A stretch of 64,000 nt of DNA from Muraenolepis orangiensis. Its lineage: Eukaryota > Chordata > Actinopteri > Gadiformes > Muraenolepididae. Shown here one piece after another: positions 40,745 to 55,758 of the stretch. The notes beneath the pieces were generated by a model. It ran no database searches. It had not been told where the DNA came from and saw only the letters and a program-made list of their open reading frames with translations. Made by a program: the position numbers and the translations under genes. Numbering within the stretch: the first letter of the stretch is position 1; the number at the start of each line of letters is the position of its first letter. The DNA lies in contig CM051000.1 in the NCBI GenBank assembly GCA_027704905.1, positions 15,950,528 through 16,014,527 of the forward strand. Direction: 5' to 3'.

Positions 40745-42038
40745 AGTCAATTGACTTCAATTTTGCCTTATGTTCGGCATTTAAACACATTAAACCGTGC
40801 TAATATTGGCTATTAGCAATATTGCTAATATTGGCTATATTATCATACAAGATACAATATATTTTATTGGCCACTATACCCGCAGTATATATATATATAT
40901 ACATCTCCAAAACAATACCATAAAAATAAAATATACAATAAAATATATATACAATGATCTTTTGCAGAAGAAGTACCAACCAGGTTCTTCTCCATGTTCT
41001 TCCAGTACGGAATATCGTCACATGTTCTGAACATTCAGCATGCTATATGTGGAAGTTTAAAGACACCATTTGTGTGATGTGTGTTTCTACTTTTGTTTTT
41101 AAAGATTAATCATTGTGTTAGTCCAGTGGCAGATAATATATTGTTAGCTAATAGTTGTTGTCCGGAAAGGGAAACCCACCCAGGGTTTCCTCCTTTTGCG
41201 GTTTATAGATAGTTGGCCTTTTGTTTTGTTATTTTGTATTTGCCATATATTGTAAATCTTCATGGATGAACCATCTGTCTAACCTTTATTTTATGTTTTT
41301 CAATAAACAATTGCCACATAAGCCCCACAAGCGTATGGTATGTTAAAAACAAATAATAATTCACTTTTCCCTTCAGTGGTTTGCTTTTTACGACCATCTC
41401 AAATATTTACATCTCATCCTATCATTTAATGTTCACCTCAACCCTACACAGGATCCCCCCCCCGCATTAGAAGAGACCAATATCAATTGCAACACTTCTG
41501 CATAGCTTGTTCACCAACATCACCTCTAGAGGCGCATGTGCGTTAATGTTTTGTGGAAGAAAAAAACAAGATATATTTACGGCATACTTTTTATTGGTTA
41601 GGTCATCCAGCTACCTTACCTCTAAATAGTTCCATTGTAATATAATCTTCAAAGAAATACGGCAAACAAAAGCAGTCCAAACAACAACACAAAAAACTAA
41701 CCAAAACACAAAACTAAAGAAACTCCTACAAAAAAAGAAAAAAGAAAAACACCACACAGTGACACAGTTAAATCACGACTTATAAGTTAATCAATCAAAA
41801 TAAAGCGCAGCATGGGTCAAAGCGAACACGCGAGCGCCCTCACTGATTATCATCCATTCCAAGTGAGCACTCAATCAACTTCCCCAATCCCTTCAAGCCA
41901 TTTCATACGTCTGGGGACCCCAGCAGTTTGTCTAAGGTGTCGGTGGTTGTAGTGGTGGTGAGGGGGTATGATAAGATGTGGATGGATGTGGCCAAATGTA
42001 AATCTTTATGCAGGTACGGCCAATAAGGGTCGTAGGTT
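40745..42038. other. AT-rich intergenic region and gabarapl2 3' UTR
   Basis: No gene seen. TTTATT at 41589-41594 reads AATAAA on the minus strand, about 450 bp past the gabarapl2 stop, and may be its poly(A) signal. The rest is AT-rich with a 20-bp palindrome (40811-40830) and short AT arrays. Confidence 0.45.
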
Positions 42039-44135
42039 TTAAAAACCAAAGGTGTTCTCCCCGCTGTAAGCCACGTATAAGAAGCCGTCCTCGTCCTTCT
42101 CCTTCTCATACAGCTGTCCCATCGTGATGCTGCAACAAGAGCGATATCATTCAGGAATCACACATTGACAGAGACAGTGATTTGACTCCGCGGCTCATGG
42201 GAGCACTGCTGTATTCATTGACGGTACATATTGACTTGTTACACCTTAAACTGGCTGGTGTCACACAGACTAATGCTATGCTCAACAGTTATGTGAAATA
42301 ATACAATTGCAAATATGAATCCTAAAAATATATTCATATTATTATTATTATAATGATTATGATTATGACAATTTTTTTGTGTGTGTGTATAATTTATATT
42401 ATTCTTACTTTTATTGATCCTAAGCAAACTTAGTCAGGCCACTGCCCTTGTATGTCTACAGGCCGGCAGTATGTAAATAACTACCTCCTCCAAAACAAGT
42501 ACAATTGTGCAACATTCACCATCGTATTATCAAATGACAATAGTAGTAAACTAGGAAAACACACATCAACACACAAAAAGCAAATCTTAATGGACTGAAC
42601 CAAAAAGTCAAGTCCATTACCAATGTCACAAAAACAGGACAGATTGTATATCCTCATGGACAGTCTGCATGACATTTAACATGACTTAAATGTGCCCAAA
42701 CAATGATATGCTGGCCTCGTACGTGTATGTGCTAATACGGCAACTTAGCTAAACCCAGCTAGTAAAACAGAGATTTGATTTTAAGCTGGCATATGCAAAT
42801 GTGTGCTAAAATAGTCTTGCGGTGATATAAAAAGATAATAGGAAATGTGTCTTTATTTGATATGAGGCAGAAGATTTCCTCAAGGCCTTTCTGAGAAGGA
42901 ACTCTGACCTGGACTGAGGCACTGTCTTGTCCACAAACAAGTAGATGGCCTTCTCAGAGGGCATCTGAATGCGTTTCCTGATGATCCACATGAACTGGGC
43001 CACCGTGATGTCAGATGGGACCAGGTACTTCCTCTTGTCAATGTCCACAATTTGTGATCCTGACACCTTCTCCACAATCACCTAACATATAACACAGCAG
43101 GATGAATGACAACATAATGCATTGACACACATTTATACAACAATTTCCATGCACTTCAGATAAAGTGTGCTGGTTTCACTCACCGGAACCCTATCAGGGT
43201 ACTTGTTGCGAATTTTGGCAGATTCTATGCACCGATGTTCTGATGGTTAAGAGACAATAAATCAATATCCGATCGATAACAACATTGACCCAACACGTAC
43301 ACGCTGGTAATTACAAGCACCTAATGACAGTATAATGTGGCACGTGATTCTGACTGAGCTCCGCAGGGAGCAGCTGTTTAAAAATGCACTGGTGGTGGTA
43401 AGCTAATCACTCGCAGACCTGTCTGTTTATTTGAATAGAAACACCGTTAGATCCAACTTAGTCACGTAATAATAACTAAATAATAATAATAATAATAACG
43501 TATCCTCAGTGAACAAGCAGTTGTTTTAAGAATTCCAAAAAGGGTTAGTATCCTGTAGTCTGCTTGAGAACAACGTAAACACCTTTCGGGCCCTCCAACG
43601 AACAACCAAATGCAACTTGTTTTGTGCAAAGTATATATTGTTTATTGATCCTCAAATAGCGACAAATGTGCACAATGTCGTCAGAAAGGCGTGAAACAAC
43701 GTTATATACCGGTTGTGAATACACAACAAAGGCTTAAAAGCTTGTTGTTGTTGTTCCTTCGTGTTGCAATCCTTCATCACCGAGGTCAAGTAGGTAATGA
43801 TCACATAAACACGTCGTTTTGACAATGTACACACCTACTTTACCGAACAAAATGTAATGAAAATTAAATGAAATAATCGTTGTTATTATTATGGTATTAT
43901 TACAACAGATCACACACCGACCGACATTTGCTTTTTTTTCCAGAAGGCTCGAAATATGGCTCGAAATATGTTGGGAAGCTAGGTTCTCGGACAATACATA
44001 CAAGAAGAACAGATATCGAATACAATAAACTATCCTACAAACGAATTTTGCCAATGGTGTTTGGATATTTTTTGATTATGAATAAATAACCAATCCCTTA
44101 CCCAAGGAATGATCCTCTTTGAACATCCATTTCAT
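42039..44135 (-). CDS. gabarapl2: GABA type A receptor-associated protein-like 2 (GATE-16, Atg8 family)
   Basis: Four coding exons on the minus strand: 44102-44135, 43184-43239, 42909-43081 and 42039-42129. They give exactly 117 residues, the length of vertebrate GABARAPL2. This ubiquitin-like Atg8 protein is conjugated to phosphatidylethanolamine and acts in late autophagosome formation and intra-Golgi transport. The sequence runs from MKWMFKEDHSLEHRC through VIVEKVSGSQIVDIDKRKYL and IRKRIQMPSEKAIYLFVDK to YSGENTFGF. The C-terminal glycine-phenylalanine is the ATG4 cleavage site: Gly116 becomes the lipidated end. WMFKED and the residues around LPSDITVAQF-type positions distinguish it from GABARAP and GABARAPL1. 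Only conservative changes from the human protein are visible. It lies downstream of nqo1 on the same strand. Confidence 0.97.
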
Positions 44136-44870
44136 GTTTGCCGTGTCCTGGCTCTCACACTTGATGCAGTAGGATATAAATATGTCACGTTTTCAAATGG
44201 CAGAAAACGGTTATATTGGTGTTATAATTCAGTAAGACGCTATCCAAGATGTTCAACTAATCGTCAACAATAAAGCAAAACAACAAACCTCCCTCGACCT
44301 AAGAGCTGCCCAGACGATTACGTCACCACAGGACTGTACCAAACCGTTTACAGGGGGGACGACTCGGGTAAAAGGAAATGGGCAACGGCATGGATGGTGC
44401 AGTCGTGGGTCCAAATTTCACTAAAATAAGTTATTGTTTTCTAGCACTTCGATGGAGAGATATAAAAACGGCAATATACCAATTATTTGTTTACAAACAT
44501 TCACACACGTGACTCTTTCGTTGTTTTACGATTGAAATGTTGTCTCGAACAACTTGTCACTCGGGCATCACATTGACATTAGAGAGCGGGGGTATCGTAA
44601 ACATACCCTTATGGCTCCCTGTCAGTGGCTAAAGCACCCCACCACATACTGAAGTACGTTCTGCTTATCACTGTGATGATGTGGTGGTCTGATATGGGGT
44701 CTTCACTCCTTCATTCCTCCCATTGTGGGATGTGTGGACCTATTGTGGTGTGCTTAGATTGTTCTATGTTTTCAGTTTAGTGAAGCGTTTTCTTAAAACA
44801 AACAGAATGCATACAGCAACATACTATATCAAAAAAGAACATGTATAGTTAACGCCATGGGTAAAGCTGA

Positions 44871-44876
44871 TTTATT
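44871..44876 (-). promoter_or_regulatory. Candidate nqo1 polyadenylation signal
   Basis: TTTATT on the plus strand reads AATAAA on the minus strand, 34 bp after the nqo1 stop codon. That would give a very short 3' UTR. The following 700 bp (44136-44870) shows no coding exon and should hold the gabarapl2 promoter. Confidence 0.4.
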
Positions 44877-44909
44877 GATTGATTGATTTATGTTACATTG
44901 TGTCAAATG

Positions 44910-48276
<3,367 letters not shown>

Positions 48277-48302
48277 ATCCCTCGGTGACAATAATCCTAA
48301 AC

Positions 48303-48309
48303 TGACTCA
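48303..48309. promoter_or_regulatory. Candidate antioxidant/AP-1-type element upstream of nqo1
   Basis: TGACTCA lies 27 bp upstream of the nqo1 ATG, in the context ACTGACTCAGTT. The human NQO1 antioxidant response element contains the same TGACTCAG core, bound by NRF2-small MAF and AP-1. Here the trailing GC of the full consensus is GT, so it is an imperfect match. Whether it is upstream of the transcription start is unknown. Confidence 0.4.
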
Positions 48310-50079
48310 GTTCCACGACAGTAACACACGCATGTAGTGCAGTGTGTGTGGCTGCTCAAGCATTTGCGTGTCTGGAGCTCAGGATTGGAATGTGATGTGA
48401 GTAAAAAAAGAAAACATGACGCAAAAGGAATGTGGGCGTTCAGTCATCTGTTATTTTGCCACACGCAAGGCACAATGGTCCAATTGAATGACTGTTATTT
48501 GTATATTATGAAATTATTGAATTCCATAATATACAATATATATCTAGACACTAATTGTCTACTAACTTTATGTCTTTTGGATGTGACATTTTTGTACTTA
48601 ACCTAAGATAACTTAACTCAACATAACAGTAGTTATCAAAGCTTAGTCCTTTTAGATCCATGAACAAAAAGTAAATATATTTGTATTAGTATTATTTATC
48701 AGCTATGCAATAAATGTGTCATTATACATAGTATGTGTATAACAACACAAAAATAAAACTAAACATGCCTCTTAGGACCATTACAGTTACCTGTTACCTC
48801 ATACACAGTACACCTCTAACCCTCTTCAATCAAGTATTGTCATCCACTGTCATTAGAAACAGTCAATCTGACAGTGGGCATTGTTTTGCTACGGTTTATG
48901 AGGTACTGAGGTAGGTAGAAATTAAACAAACTCAAACTATGAAGAAGGTTAGCCCGTGCGGGGTCCACAGCAGTTTTGCCATGTTTGGGCCCCCATGAGG
49001 GGTTTTTGTAGTCAAAACTTCCCAGCAAACAAGCCCGTGCAGGTCAACTGTGGGTAGGTGTGGGCAAGCCCACAAGAAACCCATACGGGCTGCATGTAGT
49101 CTACTCAGGCTACTACCAAAGGTCTACCAAAAGATAAGATGACAAAGTTGTACTTTGAGCTTGTGATTTTGAAATAGTGAAATAAAATAGGCTATGTCAC
49201 ATTACGTGGTCACTCTTGCAACATATCACACTATTAACCCAGTTATTGCCGATGTGTACAATCAGTCAGAGATAATGTTCATACATCACATGAACAACAA
49301 AAACACAATTTAACAGACAATGCCGTAATTCCTACTTGTTGAAATGACAACACCTGGGAACAAGCCTACTTATTACCATTGACCAAACAGCAATTTGTTA
49401 AGCAGCTTAAAACAGCTGGCTGGTACAATTTGTCACGCTCTTACAAACAACACTTAACATAAATTATTTGGAAAACAAAGCTAAACAAACAAACAGTAAC
49501 GAATTTCAGGTCATTTCTTCATGGCCACCCACATCTTATACGATGAAAAATATTATGCATTTTATACGATTTTATGAACACATTTGACACATTTTAGATT
49601 TTCACAGTTCAGCAGTTCCGACTTCCAACCTTTGACCATAAACAAACAAAGCATTGGGTAAAGTGCAGTGCTTGATCTAAGCGTCAGCTCCTACTAATAC
49701 CTTTTAGTAGTTGCTCCTCAGGTTTCCTCATCCGTCAATAGTAGGCCCAGAGTTACAACCAAGACGGTGACAAGAGTTTGTTTACTGATGAATTTGAACC
49801 CTCCCATCCACCTTGAGCACACTTCCCTGCCTAGAATCATTCACCCCCCTGAAATATACTTCTAATCAGCTTTTCTAGATTGGAAAAATTGTATAGAAAA
49901 TTACGAGTTATGTTAAAAAGTTGTCAAATTGTCCCACGTCTAATTAAAAAAACAAACTCAAACTATGCAGAAGGTTAGCCCGTGCGGGGTCCATAGCAGT
50001 TTTTCCATTTTGGGCCCCCATGAGGGTTTTTTGTAGTCAAAACTTCCCAGCAAACAAGCCTGTGCAGGTCAACTGTGGG
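48310..50079. repeat. Repeat-derived region with a 130-bp direct repeat
   Basis: No host gene is seen. A block of about 130 bp occurs at about 48920-49054 and again at about 49945-50079, starting AAACAAACTCAAACTATG and ending GTCAACTGTGGGT. It differs at only a few positions between copies. The second copy is cut at its right end by the LINE. A stretch at 49862-49945 resembles 51098-51190, so the region belongs to the same repeat mosaic as the DNA to the right. Confidence 0.55.
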
Positions 50080-50876
50080 TGATACAGTCGAAAGCATAGT
50101 CACCAACTGCATCACAGTGTGGTACGGCAACTGCACTGTCTCAGACCGGAAAGCGCGGCAGAGGGTGGTGAAAACTGCCCAACGCATCGTTGGATTACCA
50201 CTCCCTGCAATAAAGACCCACAACAAACGGTGTCTGAGGAAGGCACGAAAAATTGTCAAAGACACCTCTCACCCCAACCATGGACTGTTTTCCCTCCTCC
50301 CCTCCTGGAGGCGCTATAGGAACCTTAGTACCAAGTCAAGCAGGCTCAGGAACAGCTAGGTATAAACCCTGGCTCTGCTGCCCACCTACAAACTCTGAAC
50401 TCTGCTGACTATATCCTATCACCATCAATGTCTTCAACTGCCTTGGACTGTATCCTAACTCCCTACCCCTACTTATAGTGTACATATGTATTGTTGTATG
50501 ATAGCCATGTACATTTTTACTGTACTTTCCGAATATATATTACTATTAATAACTGTTGATATAACTGCATACCCCTGCTCACTACATTCTGTATATACAT
50601 GTATATATATTTATCTTGTTGATTTTACTGCATAGCACTGCTCACTACCTGTTGAGAATTGTATACTTACCTGTATATATATGCCTTTATAAGTTATTTT
50701 ATACCTGTTTTTATACCTAGTAGACCGTTTTTACATCATATTTAACCACTGTACATGATATATTATCATGCACTTTACTGTAACATTTGCACTCTGGTTG
50801 GATGCCAAATTATTTTTGCTGTACTGTACAGGTGAAATGACAATACATTTCAATCCAATCTAATCTAATTAATGGT
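50080..50876 (+). mobile_element. 5'-truncated L2/Rex-like LINE with the end of its reverse-transcriptase ORF
   Basis: A plus-strand frame (50075-50359) encodes the C-terminal end of a LINE polyprotein: VTNCITVWYGNCTVSDRKA, RVVKTAQRIVGLPLP and LLPSWRRYRNLSTKSSRLRNS. It is followed by a 3' UTR of about 500 bp ending in TTTCAATCCAATCTAATC. The frame is intact to its stop, but the catalytic part of the polymerase is missing, so the copy cannot move by itself. It lies abruptly against the direct-repeat block at 50079. Confidence 0.8.
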
Positions 50877-51410
50877 GTTTCACTCTTTCCACACTTTTCA
50901 TTATATCTCAGCCAATATTGCAGATAAGTGAACAAATAAAGGGTCTAGATCCGTGTTTTGAGGGTCAAGGAACACAATAGAACAATTATCTTGTATCTGT
51001 ACAAGATAACATGTATCTGTGGCATGCTATTGCAAATGAGTGCTGTGATTACAAAGAAATCACATTTTAAGGGTGTATTTAGCACAGACTCAGAAATAAA
51101 CTGCTAATCAGTGTTTCTGAAAAAAAGTATGTAACAAATTACATTAAAAAGTTGTCTGGATATCCCACATGTAATTTGTATGCAAATTAGTGCCATCTTT
51201 ACCAAATACGCGATTTTTACACTTTTCCCTATATCTCAGCCAATATTGCAGATAAATGACCAAATAATGTGTCTACATGTAACCATGTTTTGAGGGTCAA
51301 AGAAGACAATCCAACTATTCCCAAAGTGATCACACTGTCTGTGGCATGCTAAGAGACGGCAATATTGCAGATAACTGAACAAATAAGGTGTCTAGACAGA
51401 TGTGTATTTA
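50877..51410. repeat. Diverged tandem repeat beside the minus-strand element relic
   Basis: The phrase CAATATTGCAGATAA, followed by a variant of TGAACAAATAAxGTGTCTAGA, occurs at about 50922, 51241 and 51360. The first two copies share about 100 bp including TTTTGAGGGTCAA and TCTGTGGCATGCTA. The spacing is about 320 bp. It borders the coding relic and may be its untranslated end. Confidence 0.55.
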
Positions 51411-51486
51411 ACTAATATTATGCTGTTTGACCATTGTTATAGGCAACTATAGGCCTATAACAATGGTCAAACAGCATAATATTAGT
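51411..51486. repeat. Perfect 34-bp inverted repeat with an 8-bp loop
   Basis: Bases 51411-51444 and 51453-51486 are exact reverse complements around AACTATAG. The arms include CTGTTTGACCATTGTTATAG. The right arm overlaps the end of the open frame of the minus-strand relic. Confidence 0.9.
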
Positions 51487-52487
51487 CTTAATGTGACTAC
51501 TCTTCTATTTCCCATTCCAGATAAACGGTCAAGATTTGGCTCAACAACATTTTCAATGCAATCATCAGAGTCAAAGTCGTCTTCCTCTTCCTCCTGGTCT
51601 ACCTGGTCACACTCTGCAGTGTCCAGGAGACCGACCAGGAAGGTTGGCAGGACAGGACCACAGGAACACACTGGTTTCAACACTCCCTCATCAGTTCTCA
51701 TCCATCCCTGCTCCTCATCATAGGCTTTTGTTTTTTTCTAGAATAGATTCATCAGCTCGCTTGTACAAGGCTATGATGGTTCACACGTTGGATGTGCGGC
51801 TTCAGAGCATCATGGCATGGAGGAAGGCAAGCCAAGTCGACCTAAGACTTGGCGGTGAGTTTCTTGTCCTCCCCCACCATACCCACTTGGCCCAAGTGAA
51901 GACTTACGACACTCTCCACTCTTGTTGTCACTGAGTTGACTGAACGCCCTGTGAAACTTGGGGTTCTTCTCCAGATTTTTCAAGAGCCCCACCATCCTCT
52001 TCTCTTTGAAGCCACTGGTGCAGCCTTCTCCACTGAACACATGGAATCCAAGAAGTGTGGCACAGTAGTCTTTTCCCAGGTATTCTGCAAGCTCAGAGAG
52101 GTTGAGCATTTGTCTATGTGTCTCGGTACAGTCAGTTTGATGGCATAAGCGTGGTAAAGAAGAATCACAAAGATATCTGTGTCAGGTGTTCTGACCCCAG
52201 CGTTTTTTGTTCACAAGAGCAGCAGCATGATGAAGGTAGAGTACCACCCTTGTATCACCCTCTACCTAGTTGCTGTAGATTGTGGGGAGATCCCGTACCT
52301 CAACCTAAAACACAATGGGCCACGTGTAGTACACTTGCATCTCAGCAGCATAGACTGTGTCATTCTCGGCAGGGGGTATGAATGATGAGCTATCATGAAA
52401 CTTTGGGTCGACGTGAGTAAAGTACAAGGGTGGGAGTGTTTCTGGTGTGTTTACTCTGGCTACGCTGTTGCGACTTGTTGATAATGG
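51447..52487 (-). pseudogene. C-terminal half of a decayed multi-copy element ORF (part 2, after the gypsy insertion)
   Basis: Minus-strand frames give SFIPPAENDTVYAAEMQ, then TPDTDIFVILLYHAYAIKL, then LAEYLGKDYCATLLGF with HVFSGEGCTS, then LEKNPKFHRAFSQL, and an acidic C-terminus (MRTDEGVLKPVCSCGP, DQEEEEDDFDSDD). The order is collinear but broken by stops and frame changes, so this is a pseudogene. The DTD block followed by a Gly-Cys/Asp-Cys-Thr-Ser block resembles the layout of XPG/FEN-like PIN nuclease domains; that is my inference from motif spacing. The family appears in many copies in fish genomes as far as I recall. I do not know its accepted name. The N-terminal half lies at 61333-62400. 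Confidence 0.55.
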
Positions 52488-52491
52488 GTAC
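52488..52491. repeat. Target-site duplication GTAC (left) of the gypsy element
   Basis: GTAC directly precedes the first base of the 5' LTR and is repeated at 61329-61332 directly after the 3' LTR. Four-base duplications are usual for Ty3/gypsy integrases. Confidence 0.8.
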
Positions 52492-53726
52492 TGTAACCCA
52501 GGTCATGTAGACTGGTTACTGATGGATAGATGAGGATGTTCTGTTGGGTAATGTCACTGGTGAAAAGGAGGAGCAAGTCTGCTTAGCTTGACTGCTGCTG
52601 ACTAGTGGCCAGCCAATGATACTAAGATCTGTGAATTCCCCCAATCAGACGGCACCCCTCTATTACTTGCCCCGCCCCTTCTCTGTCTCTGCCACTGCTC
52701 TGCTGTGAACCCCCACTCACACAGAACCAACCTGCGCTGAAGGAGAGAGACCTAGTCACAGAGCACAGGCAAATTAATAAGTTTGAATCTAAAAGTGGAT
52801 ATAGTGGACAGTGCGCACGCCTTGCCCATCATCTCGGTGTTGCCAGAGGGCTGAGAGTTGTTTCGAACAACATTGCTGAGTGTGCTGGGTGTGTGCTGCC
52901 TCTGTACTGCATCACCAGTCCTGGTGATTACAGGATAACTTTATTTGGATGCCATTGGTCAGGTTTTTTGGATGAGGCCAGAGTCTGGGTCTACCAGGGA
53001 TGGCGAGCTGCTGAAGGAGATTACATGCGAAGACCATCTTTGGATTTTCCTTGGCGACTCACTCTGCACTGAATCTGTGGTTCTGCCAGTGTGGTGGATG
53101 GAACTGAACTTGACAAGGAACTCGGAACTCTGCACGGTATCCATCCCATAGTACTGCACTCCACAGTGTAGTTGGACTGTCATTGGACTCACTCACATAC
53201 ATCCATCTGTGGTTCATGTTGGGTTTATTAACTGGGGATTGATGTGTTATTGTGGATTGACTTGCAGGGTGATTGTGATTTCATGCTGTATTGGGATTAA
53301 TATTCATACTTACCATACAGTTAAAAAATATATTTACCAGGGTGCACCCATAGTTTAAAACCCGTAGGAATCAAATCCTAAACTTAAAGGTTGTTTCCCC
53401 CAAAACATTTAAAGGGTTTAAGAAAAGTGAAATTTACAGTGATTACATCACTGATGTCAAGTGGTGACGACAAGTCACATTGGTTATTTACTGAGCTCAT
53501 TGTATTTTGTCTATATCTGTATATGTGTATTTTGGTACCATTCCCTTTACTTCTATTTTTCTAAATACAAGCCGGCGCTTCTTTAATTCCTACATACCTG
53601 TCTTGTCTCATCATTGGGTTACTCTTAAATGCTCCAGTAGCCGAACCTTAACGATTACTAACCCAGGATTAATACCTTATATGGTAGTGGTCATAAGTCC
53701 ATTACACACAGGTGATACACGTTACA
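52492..53726 (+). repeat. 5' LTR of the gypsy element
   Basis: The 1,235-bp LTR is nearly identical to the 3' LTR except for a block of about 249 bp (52699-52947) absent from the 3' copy, a few substitutions, and a small diverged stretch at about 53276-53316. It begins with TG and ends with CA. Confidence 0.9.
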
Positions 53727-53875
53727 TAAAATATGGCGAGCTAGCCAGGAGCATTGTGGGTAATTAATGACTAAACGAGATAACAGGTATTGATAAAAAA
53801 TAAATAAAAAATAAAATATATATATATATATATATATATACAAATAACTTGAAGTTAATTTGAAGCCCGGTCAAA

Positions 53876-55654
53876 ATGGAAATAGTTATGAGTGAACAGG
53901 TCAAAATCCCTAACTCAGTCATAGTTAGTGGGCTTATCGGTGTAGAATTTGATGAGGAAATCACTGAACACTTAAAAACTCATGGCAAAATTAACCGTAT
54001 ACTCCCCATTGAAGATGATGAATCTCCATTTTATGGGCAGTTAATTTATGAGTTTGAGTCTGGCGCGTCCATGGAGTCACTTCAGTCCTTGTTGCCCCTT
54101 ACTTATGACAGCCCCAGCAGAGCAGATGTCACGTACAAAGTGACGGCCTTAGCTTCCGTGTACACTCCTACAGCAAGCAGTAGCGCCACCTGTACTTACC
54201 TTGAAGAGCTGCAAACCATAGCTAAGCTAAGCGGGAAATCCTTTGAAGAACTGCTACGAGGAGAGCTTGCTAAACTTACCACATCTGCTGCTTCACCTCT
54301 GAGTAACAGTGAAGACGGAGCAAGTGAATTTCCAGGGCCAGGCCCAAGACAGACCCCAGTTGACTGGACCCTCGCGCCGCCACTGGCTGCCACATTCCAA
54401 CCAATCCTTGAGTCGACGAGTTCAGTTGATCTAACTTCCACACTTGGTGCAAGTTCTCAACCCAGGGTCACCTTCGATCTGACATCAGTTCCACCACACA
54501 CTATGAAACCTCAGCCACCTGCTGTACCGATTCAACTTCAAAACCTGACCAATGACAACACATCACCTGTCCAAGCACAGGTTGGATCAAAAACATTTCC
54601 ACACCTCAGTGTAACTGACGTGAACCCTCCTGACATACAGAGGGTCGTCATTGAACACATTGTGAGAAGCCAAGAAGCTGCATCGCATCATCTTGCTCCT
54701 TCACGTCTCAGAGCCTTTTCAGGCAGATCTCCCCGTCCAGCCAATGAGGTTGACTATGACACATGGCGTACCAATGTCGAACTGATGATGAATGACCCTG
54801 CTATCTCAGACCTGCACCGGTCTAGGAGAATCCTTGACAGTCTTCTGCCACCAGCTACTGAAGTCACAAAGCACTTGGGTCCACAAGCATCCCCCGCAGC
54901 TTATCTTGAGCTGCTAGATTCTGCTTATGGCACAGTAGAAGATGGAGATGAGCTCTTTGCCAAGTTCCTGACTACGTTCCAAGACCAAAATGAAAAGCCT
55001 TCCAGCTACTTACACAGGTTGCAGCTAGTTTTGGGTTCAGCAGTGAGAAGAGGTGGCGTATCTGCCAGCGAAGTCAACCGACATCTCCTCAACCAGTTCT
55101 GTCGAAATTGCTGGGACAATGCACTTCTAACTGACCTCCAGCTGAAGCACAGAAAGAACAATCCCCCTTCATTTGCAGAGTTGCTGTTGCTCCTTCGCAC
55201 AGAAGAGGATAAACATCCTGCAAAAGTAACTCGCATGAAGCAACACCTTGGTGCCTCCAAGCAACGTGTCACGTCACATCTGCAGAGTGCATGTGCCTAT
55301 ACTGATTCAAATGAGACTGAACAGTTGAAGAAGTAAGTCGCTGCTCTTCAAAGTTAACTCACAAACTTGAAGAAAGCTAAGACTGAAAAGGACAAATCAG
55401 CTAATCCCAAAGTAGCTACAGACTACAAAGCCAAGAGTCAAAAGCATGAGAAGCAGCTAACCTCAAGCCGTAATTCAAGCAAACCCCGGCCTTGGTACTG
55501 CTTCCGGTGCGGTGAAGATGGGCATATTAAACCATTGTGTGAGAATGAGCCAAACCCTTCACTTGTCGCAGCCAAGAGGAAGCTACTGAACGACAGACAA
55601 CTTCAGTGGGAAGCTCAACCCGCTTCATCAGATGAAGATCATTTAAACAACTAG
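53876..55654 (+). pseudogene. Gag-type polyprotein of the gypsy element, interrupted by in-frame stops
   Basis: The first frame (53876-55336, 486 residues) starts MEIVMSEQVKIPNSVIV. Its N-terminal part resembles the vertebrate PNMA (paraneoplastic Ma) family, which descends from Gag of this kind of element. The central part (about 54740-55250, PANEVDYDTWRTNVELMM) looks like the capsid region. Two in-frame stops at 55334 and about 55358 separate it from the continuing frame, which holds the CCHC zinc knuckle CFRCGEDGHIKPLC at about 55500. It ends at a TAG at 55652-55654. Confidence 0.8.
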
Positions 55655-55758
55655 CAGCCCCTGTTGAGGGACAAATAGGAGCTGCAAGTAATGAGACCCG
55701 TCCCACTGTAACCAAACAGAGAGCCTCACTGAAATGTGCCCATACTAAAGACAAACCC

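Noticed and set aside
49975..50265. 96-codon minus-strand frame
   Set aside because: It is mostly the antisense of the LINE C-terminal ORF at 50075-50359.
52945..53151. 68-codon frame found in both LTRs
   Set aside because: It lies wholly within the LTR and resembles no known protein; conservation between the copies only reflects LTR identity.
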